From: an uncultured Treponema sp. | GTDB lineage: Bacteria; Spirochaetota; Spirochaetia; Treponematales; Treponemataceae | Length of the DNA stretch: 7,242 nt | Assembly (NCBI GenBank): GCA_937901865.1 | Contig: CALDID010000104.1 | Span: forward strand, 1 to 7,242 | Reading direction: 5' to 3' | In this document: piece after piece, positions 1 to 5,537 of the stretch | How positions within the stretch are numbered: the stretch's first letter is position 1 | Layout of the letters: each line of letters opens with the position of its first letter | The notes under the pieces: generated by a model | Seen by the model: the letters and a program-made list of their open reading frames with translations, nothing else | What the model was told of the DNA's origin: nothing | Databases searched by the model: none | Program-made: the position numbers and the translations under genes

Positions 1-433
1 AAGCGAGGCAGTGGAGTTGGTGAAAAAGAACATTGCGCTCAATGGCTTTGAAGACAGAATGAAGGCTGTTTGTGCTGATGTGTTCGATTTATTGAAAGAA
101 TATGAGGAAAAAGGCGAAAAGTTCGACGTGATTATCCTTGACCCGCCAGCGTTTACAAAGAGCGCGAAATCTATTCAAAAAGCATACTCAGGTTATAAAG
201 AAATCAATTTGCGAGCAATGCGCCTTTTAAGAGAAGGGGGCATACTTATCACTTGTTCTTGCTCTTATTTCTTTGACGCAAATAACTTCTATGCAATGCT
301 TACCCACGCGGCAACAGACAGCCATAGAAGAGTGCAGATTCTTGAAAAGAGGGGAGCTGGGGCAGACCACCCTGTGCTTTTGGGATATACTCGAAGCGAA
401 TACTTAAAGTGCGCAATCACGAGAGTGATATAG
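1..433 (+). CDS. RlmI-like class I SAM-dependent rRNA methyltransferase, 3' part only
   Basis: This is the C-terminal part, about 143 residues, of a COG1092-type methyltransferase. The family includes RlmI, which makes 5-methylcytosine in 23S rRNA in the cytoplasm. The reading frame is open to the left edge (first full codon at base 2), so the GTG at 11 is an internal Val and not the start. Visible signs are the SEAVELVKKNIALNG segment, which matches the end of the SAM-binding acidic strand and following helix. The catalytic-region DPPAF lies at bases 140-154, and a SCSCSYFF segment follows a GGILIT strand, as in the Cys-containing motif of m5C enzymes. Full members are usually near 390-400 residues, so the PUA-like N-terminus and the glycine-rich SAM motif lie outside the window. 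The frame is intact to its TAG stop. miaA follows after 24 bases in the same direction, so co-transcription is likely. The precise rRNA target cannot be assigned. Confidence 0.85.
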   Translation, partial: SEAVELVKKNIALNGFEDRMKAVCADVFDLLKEYEEKGEKFDVIILDPPAFTKSAKSIQKAYSGYKEINLRAMRLLREGGILITCSCSYFFDANNFYAMLTHAATDSHRRVQILEKRGAGADHPVLLGYTRSEYLKCAITRVI

Positions 434-457
434 TTTGCAATCTGAAACAGTAACACT

Positions 458-1435
458 ATGGAAGAAACATATAATTGCGTTATCATCTTAGGACCTACCG
501 CTGTGGGAAAAACAGCTTTAGGAGTGCGCTTGGCGTACGAAAAGGGCGGTGAGGTCATTTCGAGCGATAGCCGACAGGTGTATAAGGGGCTTGATATTGG
601 CAGTGGGAAGGATTTATCTGATTACGAGGTGAAAACTTCTGACGGCAACAGCTTTCACGTTCCCTATCATTTAATCGATGTCGCTACTCTCGATAGAGAA
701 TACAATGTGTATTCGTATCAACGGGATTTTTATAAAGTCTTTGCCGATATGCAGGAAAGAAATGTCCTCCCTGTCATCGTGGGCGGAACGGGAATGTATA
801 TTGACGCGATAGTGCGGGGCTATGACTTTATAGAAGTGGCTGAAAATAAAGAGCTGAGGGCAAAGGCGGAAGCGATGAGCCTAGAAGAGCTTGACGAGTG
901 GCTTTTGTCGCTCAAACCGAAATTGCACAACAAAAGCGATTTGTTGCAGAGAGAAAGAGTGATTAGAGCAATAGAAATCGCCGAGTTTATGAAAAGCGAT
1001 GAGTGCAAAGAAGCGCGAAAGACATACCCGAAACGACCTGATGTAAAGCCTTTGATAATCGGTACAACGCTAGAAAGAGCAGTGCTGAGGGAGAGTATTG
1101 CAAAGAGGCTAAAAGCGCGCCTTGAAGAAGGAATGATAGACGAGGTGCGAAACCTACACGAAAAGTGCGGCTATAGCTATGAGCGGCTTGAAAAGCTGGG
1201 GCTTGAGTATCGGTTTGTAAGCGAGTTTTTAGAGGGCAAAATTGAAAGTGAAGAAGTGTTGTTTACAAAGCTGAATACAGCAATAGGACAGTTTGCAAAG
1301 CGACAAGAAACGTGGTTTCGCGGAATGCAAAAAAAGGGAGTCAATATAAACTGGCTCCCTAGTGTCTTAGATGTAAATGTGCGATATGAATCGCTTTTAG
1401 AACTTACAAAGGTTATGCGCTGGCAACTTTTGTAA
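458..1435 (+). CDS. miaA: tRNA dimethylallyltransferase (tRNA isopentenyltransferase) MiaA
   Basis: MiaA transfers a dimethylallyl group from DMAPP to N6 of A37 in tRNAs that read UNN codons; MiaB often acts next. The 325-residue length is typical. The sequence shows the P-loop GPTAVGKT at residues 12-19, SSDSRQVYKGLDIG at 35-48 with the conserved Asp37 and Arg39, PYHLIDV at 69-75, VGGTGMY at 108-114, GLEYRFVSEFLEG at 248-260 and the tRNA-contacting KRQETWFR at 281-288. After the DSRQVYKG motif it reads GSGKD, where many MiaA proteins have GTAKP, so it may belong to a divergent MiaA subgroup. The ATG start leaves only a few residues before the P-loop strand, as expected. No good Shine-Dalgarno sequence precedes it, which suggests translation linked to the upstream methyltransferase gene. 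Its last 23 bases overlap the end of a convergent small gene. Confidence 0.97.
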   Translation: MEETYNCVIILGPTAVGKTALGVRLAYEKGGEVISSDSRQVYKGLDIGSGKDLSDYEVKTSDGNSFHVPYHLIDVATLDREYNVYSYQRDFYKVFADMQERNVLPVIVGGTGMYIDAIVRGYDFIEVAENKELRAKAEAMSLEELDEWLLSLKPKLHNKSDLLQRERVIRAIEIAEFMKSDECKEARKTYPKRPDVKPLIIGTTLERAVLRESIAKRLKARLEEGMIDEVRNLHEKCGYSYERLEKLGLEYRFVSEFLEGKIESEEVLFTKLNTAIGQFAKRQETWFRGMQKKGVNINWLPSVLDVNVRYESLLELTKVMRWQLL

Positions 1436-1610
1436 GATACCCTGTGCGGATACAACTGTCAAACAGAGCTTTGCTCATATAATCTGTTGTAACATCGTTG
1501 TATCCGTCTTCATCGCGAACGATACGAACGACGTAGCCGTCTTCCATTTCTCGCACGATTGTCATGTAGTCTTTGGATTTACCAATGCTTTTTAATGTAT
1601 AAGTTCCCAT
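1413..1610 (-). CDS. Small conserved-looking protein of unknown function (65 aa)
   Basis: I do not recognise this family. The case for a real gene is a textbook Shine-Dalgarno sequence, AAGGAG, six bases before the ATG, and a divergent intergenic region upstream that fits a promoter. The protein is soluble, with no signal peptide or membrane segment. It has two EDGY motifs (residues 23-26 and 34-37) flanking a VVRIVRD strand, which suggests a small beta-hairpin fold, and then a C-terminal CIRTGYL segment at 53-59. Lys, Arg, Asp and Glu are frequent. The reading frame ends inside miaA, tail to tail, so its last codons and those of miaA share DNA. Nothing shows its function. The neighbouring genes are RNA modification and TatD genes, but gene direction argues against a shared operon with either. 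Confidence 0.75.
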   Translation of the reverse strand: MGTYTLKSIGKSKDYMTIVREMEDGYVVRIVRDEDGYNDVTTDYMSKALFDSCIRTGYLTKVASA

Positions 1611-1616
1611 TGTTTG

Positions 1617-1622
1617 CTCCTT
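1617..1622 (-). promoter_or_regulatory. Ribosome binding site of the 65-aa gene
   Basis: On the minus strand this reads AAGGAG, a full anti-16S match, with a six-base spacer to the ATG at 1610-1608. It is the best ribosome binding site in the window and is the main evidence for the small gene and its start. Confidence 0.75.
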
Positions 1623-1642
1623 AGGAATACAGTTCTATGCTT

Positions 1643-1660
1643 CAAGTAAGTAAATACTTG
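1643..1660. repeat. Short inverted repeat in the divergent promoter region
   Basis: CAAGTA (1643-1648) and TACTTG (1655-1660) form a perfect 6-bp inverted repeat with a 6-base spacer. It lies between the divergent 65-aa gene and the TatD gene. A related 8-base palindrome, AAGTACTT, lies at 1696-1703 directly before the TatD start. The arms share the AAGTA/TACTT core. This could be an operator or a small hairpin in the leader of the minus-strand transcript, or it could be chance in AT-rich DNA. No convincing -35/-10 pair could be chosen here; TTGTAA (1661) with CATCAT (1684), 17 bases apart, is only a weak candidate for the TatD gene. Confidence 0.3.
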
Positions 1661-1705
1661 TTGTAATATTTTTCGACTGAAATCATCATAAAGATAAGTA
1701 CTTTT

Positions 1706-2485
1706 ATGCTTTGCGATTCACATATTCATTTAGGCTTTCTTTCTGAAGGTCAAATTTTAGAGATTTGCGAGAATTTCTCAAACGGGTTTCTTGTCTCCTG
1801 CGCTCAAGATTTAGAAGATTTTGAGAGGCAACAAAGAAGAGCGAAAGAGCTTGAAAAGAAAGGAATAACCATTATTTGCGCTCTCGGCATACACCCGCTA
1901 TATCTAAATGCACTAAACCTCGATACTCTCGATACCTTGCTAAAACCATCGGAGAAACAGTCTGAGGCTCTTACAAAACAGCCTGTGGCTGCGGCGGTGG
2001 GGGAAGTGGGGCTTGATTTTTATACAAAGGAACTAAAAGACAAAAGCGCAGAACAAGAAAATATATTCGCTTTGCAGTTAGAGTTCGCAATAAAAAAAGC
2101 TCTTCCTGTCGTTATACATTCACGAAAGGCATTGCAGAGAATGTTTTATTATGCTCCGCTGTTAAAGCAGTGTAAAGCGGTGGTTTTTCACGGCTTTGAG
2201 GGCTCGGCGAATGAAGCAAAGGCTTTTTTGAAGAGGGGTGTGAATGCGTATTTCGGTATAGGGAAGACGCTGCTAAAAGGCGATAAGAGCGCGGCGGAGT
2301 GCGTGAAAGGAATAGAGAAAACACGGCTTTTGTTTGAAACAGACTCACCGTATCAAAGATTAAAGGGAGAAGAAGCCTCCTCTCCTGTCGATGTTGAAAA
2401 AGTGATAGCAAAAGCGCGTGAAATGATAAAAATAAGCGATGAGCAAATTATAGAGAACTTCAAGAATGCTTTTGATATTCACTAA
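1706..2485 (+). CDS. TatD-family metal-dependent hydrolase (putative DNase)
   Basis: TatD-family proteins are cytoplasmic TIM-barrel hydrolases of the amidohydrolase type; characterised members are metal-dependent 3'-5' DNases or act in DNA repair. The expected metal-binding sites are present in order: DSHIHL with His6 and His8, GIHP with His63, AVGEVGLD with Glu100, VVIHSRK with His138, VVFHGFEGS with His162 and LLFETDSPY with Asp213. The length of 259 residues is usual. The ATG start puts the DSHIHL strand at residue 4, which is the family norm, although no strong ribosome binding site precedes it. Residues 82-94, between the GIHP and EVGLD motifs, look slightly longer than average. All catalytic residues are intact, so the enzyme should be active. 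Substrate is not fixed by the sequence. The gene stands alone on its strand, with a divergent small gene before it and a convergent HPt gene overlapping its last 26 bases. Confidence 0.95.
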   Translation: MLCDSHIHLGFLSEGQILEICENFSNGFLVSCAQDLEDFERQQRRAKELEKKGITIICALGIHPLYLNALNLDTLDTLLKPSEKQSEALTKQPVAAAVGEVGLDFYTKELKDKSAEQENIFALQLEFAIKKALPVVIHSRKALQRMFYYAPLLKQCKAVVFHGFEGSANEAKAFLKRGVNAYFGIGKTLLKGDKSAAECVKGIEKTRLLFETDSPYQRLKGEEASSPVDVEKVIAKAREMIKISDEQIIENFKNAFDIH

Positions 2486-2813
2486 TAGCGTTCAAAGTTG
2501 CATTATACGCAGTGATAAATGAATCAGTAAGAGAGGCAATATCGCCTTTCTCTTTTCCGCGAAGAGTGTTTTCAAGTTTCATTGCGACCTCTCCAAGCCG
2601 TTCTGCTCCTATTTGCAGACTTGCGCCTTTTAAAAGATGTACATATTTAGCCGCAGGAATTAAATCTGCTTGCTTTTCTAGCTCTCGCAAGTGATTTATG
2701 TCGTATTCGATGCCGTTTACAAACGAATCTAAAAGAGAAAGATAAAGCTCGTCGTCATTATCTACCATTTCCATAGCTGAAGTAACGTTTAAAATCTCTG
2801 CCATACGTTTCAT
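2460..2813 (-). CDS. Stand-alone HPt (histidine phosphotransfer) protein
   Basis: HPt proteins carry phosphate between receiver domains, or from a hybrid kinase to a response regulator. The 117 residues form one HPt four-helix domain. The signature HLLKGAS at residues 59-65 has His59 as the expected phosphoacceptor and is followed by the typical QIGAERLGEVAMKLE helix. No kinase, receiver or membrane segment is attached. The ATG at 2813 is used here; a second ATG three codons later (Met4, 2804) is also possible, and neither has a clear ribosome binding site. The gene diverges from a receiver/HD gene, which is the obvious candidate partner. Its 3' end overlaps the TatD gene by 26 bases, with no room for a private terminator. 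An HPt domain from an anti-sigma or chemotaxis setting is less likely because no CheA-type domain is present. Confidence 0.9.
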   Translation of the reverse strand: MKRMAEILNVTSAMEMVDNDDELYLSLLDSFVNGIEYDINHLRELEKQADLIPAAKYVHLLKGASLQIGAERLGEVAMKLENTLRGKEKGDIASLTDSFITAYNATLNAISEYQKHS

Positions 2814-2851
2814 TCTAGCAGAAAAATAAAAGAAAAAGAATACGCGAAATG

Positions 2852-2880
2852 TAGAAAATAGAGATAAATGCCGTTAAAAT
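2852..2880 (+). promoter_or_regulatory. Candidate promoter of the receiver/HD gene
   Basis: TAGAAA (2852-2857, 4 of 6 to the -35 consensus) and TAAAAT (2875-2880, 5 of 6 to the -10) are 17 bases apart, in the gap between the divergent HPt and receiver genes. The start would fall about 35 bases before the chosen ATG. The region is AT-rich, so such matches occur by chance. Confidence 0.35.
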
Positions 2881-2913
2881 AATAGATGATAGAGGTGTTA
2901 AGAATGGTTGAAA

Positions 2914-2920
2914 AGGGGGA
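2914..2920 (+). promoter_or_regulatory. Ribosome binding site favouring the 2925 start
   Basis: AGGGGGA ends four bases before the ATG at 2925. It is purine-rich and well placed, and supports this start over the ATGs at 2886 and 2904. The 2904 ATG has its own possible site, GAGGTG at 2892-2897, so the choice is not final. Confidence 0.5.
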
Positions 2921-2924
2921 AATC

Positions 2925-3971
2925 ATGGCTGATAACAAAAAGAAAACTTTGCTCATCGTTGATGATTCTGAGATTGATAGAGAGATATTGAAAAACATAC
3001 TTCTTGCAGAATTTAACGTTATCGATGTAGGAAGCGGAAGCAAGGCTGTTGAAATATTCAAAACCCATTCAGAAACAAAAATTGACGGTATGCTTTTGGA
3101 TATTTATATGCCTGTGATGGACGGTTTTTCTGTGTTGGATAATATGCAGCGATTAGGTCTGCACGGGTTTCCTATCATAATGATTAGCGCAGACGCTCTT
3201 AAAGACAATATCATAAGGGCGGCGACCTATGGAGTTACTGCGTTTATCAAAAAGCCGTTTGATAAGAAAGTCGTTTTGGATAAAGTAAATCAGCTTTTCT
3301 TTGGCAAGAAACAAGCTGAAGAAGTGTTTTCAAAAGATGAGCTTGATACAAATGTCAGCGAAAAGAGCCTTGACGAAATCGATAATTACGTTGACCGCTT
3401 AACGCTCCTTTACACCAGCTATCTCAAAGATAACGGAATAGATACGACGCTGTATAAAAAGGTAAGAGAGTTAATGCATTTTATGCTGGAGCAGTATTCT
3501 CTTGATAATCCTGAAAAAAAATTATCGCCTGACCTCGTTAGAGTTGTCTGCGATGCGGCATATTTGTACGATATAGGAAAAATGGTGGTATCGCACAACG
3601 AAAAGGAAGTTGCAGGGCTTACTGAAAAAGCAAGAAGTCCTTTTTATACGCATACTCTTGCAGGCGCGGCTTTTGTTAGATTAAATACATCTCCGTCGGT
3701 TTCGTTCTTTACGAAAGTATGCGGCGACATCTGCTCTCAACATCACGAGCGATATGACGGAAAGGGATACCCGCGCGCACTGTTTGGCGATTCCATTTCG
3801 ATTTTTGCGCAAATGTGTTCTTTGTCGATACAGTTTTCAAAGGAGTTTCTTGCAAGAGGATTTGACGCGGCGTATAATGCAATAGAAACGGATAAAGATG
3901 CGTATTCTTCAGACCTTTGCTATATGTTAAAATGTTTGCGTCCTCGCTTGAGTGCTTTTTACAACGCATAA
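2925..3971 (+). CDS. Response regulator: receiver domain with a degenerate HD-GYP output domain
   Basis: The protein has 348 residues. Residues 8-125 are a complete CheY-like receiver: Asp13 and Asp14, phosphoacceptor Asp59 in LLDIYMP, Ser88 and Lys110 in KKPF. Residues about 155-340 resemble HD-GYP, the c-di-GMP phosphodiesterase family, but with key losses. The HD pair reads Tyr215-Asp216 in YDIGK, the early HxxRV histidine is not seen, and the usual AD metal Asp is replaced (Ile302 by alignment). His243, His273-His274-Glu275 and DGKGYP at 278-283 are kept. Enzyme activity is therefore doubtful; a phosphorylation-controlled binding role is more likely. Start: the ATG at 2925 has AGGGGGA just before it and leaves the usual short lead into the receiver. 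Upstream in-frame ATGs at 2904 (with GAGGTG before it) and 2886 would add 7 or 13 residues. The divergent HPt gene may donate phosphate to Asp59. Confidence 0.9.
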   Translation: MADNKKKTLLIVDDSEIDREILKNILLAEFNVIDVGSGSKAVEIFKTHSETKIDGMLLDIYMPVMDGFSVLDNMQRLGLHGFPIIMISADALKDNIIRAATYGVTAFIKKPFDKKVVLDKVNQLFFGKKQAEEVFSKDELDTNVSEKSLDEIDNYVDRLTLLYTSYLKDNGIDTTLYKKVRELMHFMLEQYSLDNPEKKLSPDLVRVVCDAAYLYDIGKMVVSHNEKEVAGLTEKARSPFYTHTLAGAAFVRLNTSPSVSFFTKVCGDICSQHHERYDGKGYPRALFGDSISIFAQMCSLSIQFSKEFLARGFDAAYNAIETDKDAYSSDLCYMLKCLRPRLSAFYNA

Positions 3972-3984
3972 AAGCCTGTATAAT
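3958..3984 (+). promoter_or_regulatory. Candidate promoter for rfbD
   Basis: TATAAT at 3979-3984 is a perfect -10 hexamer just after the receiver gene stop. TTTACA at 3958-3963 matches five of six -35 bases, but the 15-base spacer is shorter than ideal. Transcription from here would start near 3991 and place the inverted repeat at 4005-4037 in the rfbD leader. It may instead be a chance match in AT-rich DNA. Confidence 0.35.
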
Positions 3985-4004
3985 GCAAAAACTAAATAAA
4001 GCGG

Positions 4005-4046
4005 TAATATTGCAAAATCTCTCGTTTTGCAATATTATACATTTTT
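4005..4046 (+). terminator. AT-rich hairpin with T-run between receiver gene and rfbD
   Basis: TAATATTGCAAAA (4005-4017) and TTTTGCAATATTA (4025-4037) form a perfect 13-bp stem with a 7-base loop, followed by TACATTTTT. It sits after the receiver gene and before rfbD, and its T-run ends right before the AGGAG ribosome binding site of rfbD (4047-4051). A Rho-independent terminator is the simplest reading, although the stem has only two G-C pairs and the T-run starts four bases after it. If rfbD is transcribed from the promoter at 3958-3984, the same hairpin would lie in its leader and could act as an attenuator. Confidence 0.6.
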
Positions 4047-4061
4047 AGGAGTTATTAAAAT

Positions 4062-5000
4062 ATGATTTGGCTTATTGGAATCACTGGAATGTTAGGAAGC
4101 GAAATTGCGACAGTGCTAAAAAAGAATAATATTGACTTTGTGGGAACAGGCTCAGAAGTTGATATAACTAATTTTGATTCTTTATTAAGCTTTACACAAG
4201 CTCATAGCATAAAGCCTTCTGGCATTACAAGCTCGAATAAGTTTACTTGGATAATAAATTGTGCGGCGTATACGGCAGTGGACAAGGCAGAAGACGAGGC
4301 GGAAAAAGCGAAAAACATAAATGAAATAGGAGCTAGAAACATAGCTCGCGTTGCTCGTCAGACAAATTCAAAGCTGATTCATATTTCGACAGATTATGTT
4401 TTTGACGGTAATGGCTCAACGCCGTATACAGAAGATATGCCGACAAGTCCTATCGGGGTGTACGCAGTAACAAAGGCTGAGGGTGAAAAGGCTGTGCAAA
4501 AAGAGATGACGCAGTATTACATTTTGCGCACTTCTTGGCTCTATGGCTTTTGTGGAAAAAACTTTGTGTATACTATGACAAGGCTGATGAACGAAAAAAA
4601 TGAAATCAAAGTAGTATCTGACCAAAGGGGAACACCTACTAACTGCACGACGCTTGCAAACGCTATTTTGTCGATTATTATGGGCGCGGAAAATGCTCAT
4701 AAGCTCTTTGGACATCACGCCGCATTGCCGTATGGCATATATCACATAAGCGATGAGGGAGAGACTTCTTGGTATGAGTTTGCGACAGAGATTTATAAAC
4801 TTGGCAAAAAGTACAAGCGCATTTCTCAAGATTGCTCTGTAAATCCTTGCTCTACAGAAGAGTATCCGACAAAGGCAAAGCGACCGCTGTATTCAGTGAT
4901 GAGCAAGGCGAAAATTCAAAAAGAGCTTGGCATAAAACTTCCGCAATGGCGTGATAGCTTGGAGAAGTTTATAAAAGATAGCCGATTTGAAGTGCGATAA
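4062..5000 (+). CDS. rfbD: dTDP-4-dehydrorhamnose reductase RfbD/RmlD
   Basis: RmlD reduces dTDP-4-dehydro-L-rhamnose with NAD(P)H to dTDP-L-rhamnose, the last step in making the activated sugar for surface polysaccharides. The 312 residues make an extended short-chain dehydrogenase fold. Visible features are the cofactor loop GITGMLG at residues 6-12, EVDITN at 32-37, NCAAYTAVDKAE at 66-77, the catalytic STDYVFDG at 109-116 with Thr110, and Tyr134-x-x-x-Lys138 in YAVTK. TSWLYG and DQRGTPT, common in RmlD, follow. A somewhat long segment at about 46-60 separates the early strands. The ATG has AGGAG ten bases upstream. No rmlA, rmlB or rmlC lies in the window, so the rest of the pathway must be elsewhere if it exists. 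A GNAT gene follows after 15 bases and is probably co-transcribed. Confidence 0.95.
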   Translation: MIWLIGITGMLGSEIATVLKKNNIDFVGTGSEVDITNFDSLLSFTQAHSIKPSGITSSNKFTWIINCAAYTAVDKAEDEAEKAKNINEIGARNIARVARQTNSKLIHISTDYVFDGNGSTPYTEDMPTSPIGVYAVTKAEGEKAVQKEMTQYYILRTSWLYGFCGKNFVYTMTRLMNEKNEIKVVSDQRGTPTNCTTLANAILSIIMGAENAHKLFGHHAALPYGIYHISDEGETSWYEFATEIYKLGKKYKRISQDCSVNPCSTEEYPTKAKRPLYSVMSKAKIQKELGIKLPQWRDSLEKFIKDSRFEVR

Positions 5001-5015
5001 GATTTTGGAAAAAGT

Positions 5016-5483
5016 ATGATACGAAGAGCGTGTGAAAAAGATATTCCGAGATTGATTGAGCTATTGGCGCAGGTGCTAGAAATCCACGCAAAGATTCGCC
5101 CTGATATTTTTATAAGCGGTACGACGAAATATACTGTCGAAGAGCTTTCTTGTATGCTTACAGACGAAAAAAAGCCGATTTATGTTGCGGCTGATGAAAA
5201 CGATAGAGTGCTAGGCTATGCGTTTTGTGAGCTAAAAGAAAACCCGTTTACAACGAATATGGTGCAATTCAAATCAATGTATATTGATGATTTGTGTGTA
5301 GATGAAGCGGCTCGTGGAATGAAGCTAGGGAAACAGCTTTTTGAAAAAGTAAAAGAAGAAGCGAAAAAGCTGGGCTGTTATGAAATTACGCTTGCTGTGT
5401 GGGAAGGTAATGATTCAGCCCGTGCATTTTACGATAAGATTGGAATGAAAACGAAAGAGTCTATAATGGAGTTTGTGTTATAG
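5016..5483 (+). CDS. GNAT-family N-acetyltransferase
   Basis: This 155-residue protein is a single GNAT domain, which transfers an acetyl group from acetyl-CoA to an amine. It opens with IRRACEKDIPRLIELL, the typical first strand and helix. The core strand at about 87-95 (MYIDDLCVD) leads into the acetyl-CoA pyrophosphate loop RGMKLG at 100-105 and its helix. Then comes GNDSARAFYDKIGM at 131-144, with Asn132 and Tyr139 in the usual motif B places. The substrate cannot be told: the family covers ribosomal proteins, antibiotics, polyamines and small amines. GGA six bases before the ATG is a weak ribosome binding site, and the 15-base gap after rfbD suggests one transcript. Neighbouring rfbD makes acetylation of a nucleotide sugar conceivable, but the sequence looks like a general RimI-style member and this link is speculation. 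Confidence 0.9.
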   Translation: MIRRACEKDIPRLIELLAQVLEIHAKIRPDIFISGTTKYTVEELSCMLTDEKKPIYVAADENDRVLGYAFCELKENPFTTNMVQFKSMYIDDLCVDEAARGMKLGKQLFEKVKEEAKKLGCYEITLAVWEGNDSARAFYDKIGMKTKESIMEFVL

Positions 5484-5537
5484 CTCGCTGTAGACCGTTT
5501 TCATAGTAGAATTGCAATTACAAGAAGTGTTATCAAT

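Noticed and set aside
11..13. GTG at 11 as the start of the first gene
   Set aside because: The frame is open to the left edge and the upstream residues SEA fit the methyltransferase family, so the GTG is an internal Val.
2886..2924. ATG at 2886 as the start of the receiver protein
   Set aside because: It has no ribosome binding site and adds 13 residues before a receiver domain that normally starts almost at the N-terminus; the 2925 ATG has a purine-rich site.
3709..4032. Open frame of 107 codons on the minus strand across the receiver gene end
   Set aside because: It lies mostly inside the well-supported receiver/HD gene, its composition is not protein-like, and it runs through the hairpin region.
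4416..4829. Open frame of 137 codons on the minus strand inside rfbD
   Set aside because: It is rich in Cys, His and Arg, typical of a reverse shadow of a real gene, and has no ribosome binding site or family motif.
5507..5512. TAGAAT as a promoter -10 for the GAF/HD-GYP gene
   Set aside because: No acceptable -35 lies 15-19 bases upstream, so I could not support a promoter; a separate start of transcription in the 54-base gap remains possible.
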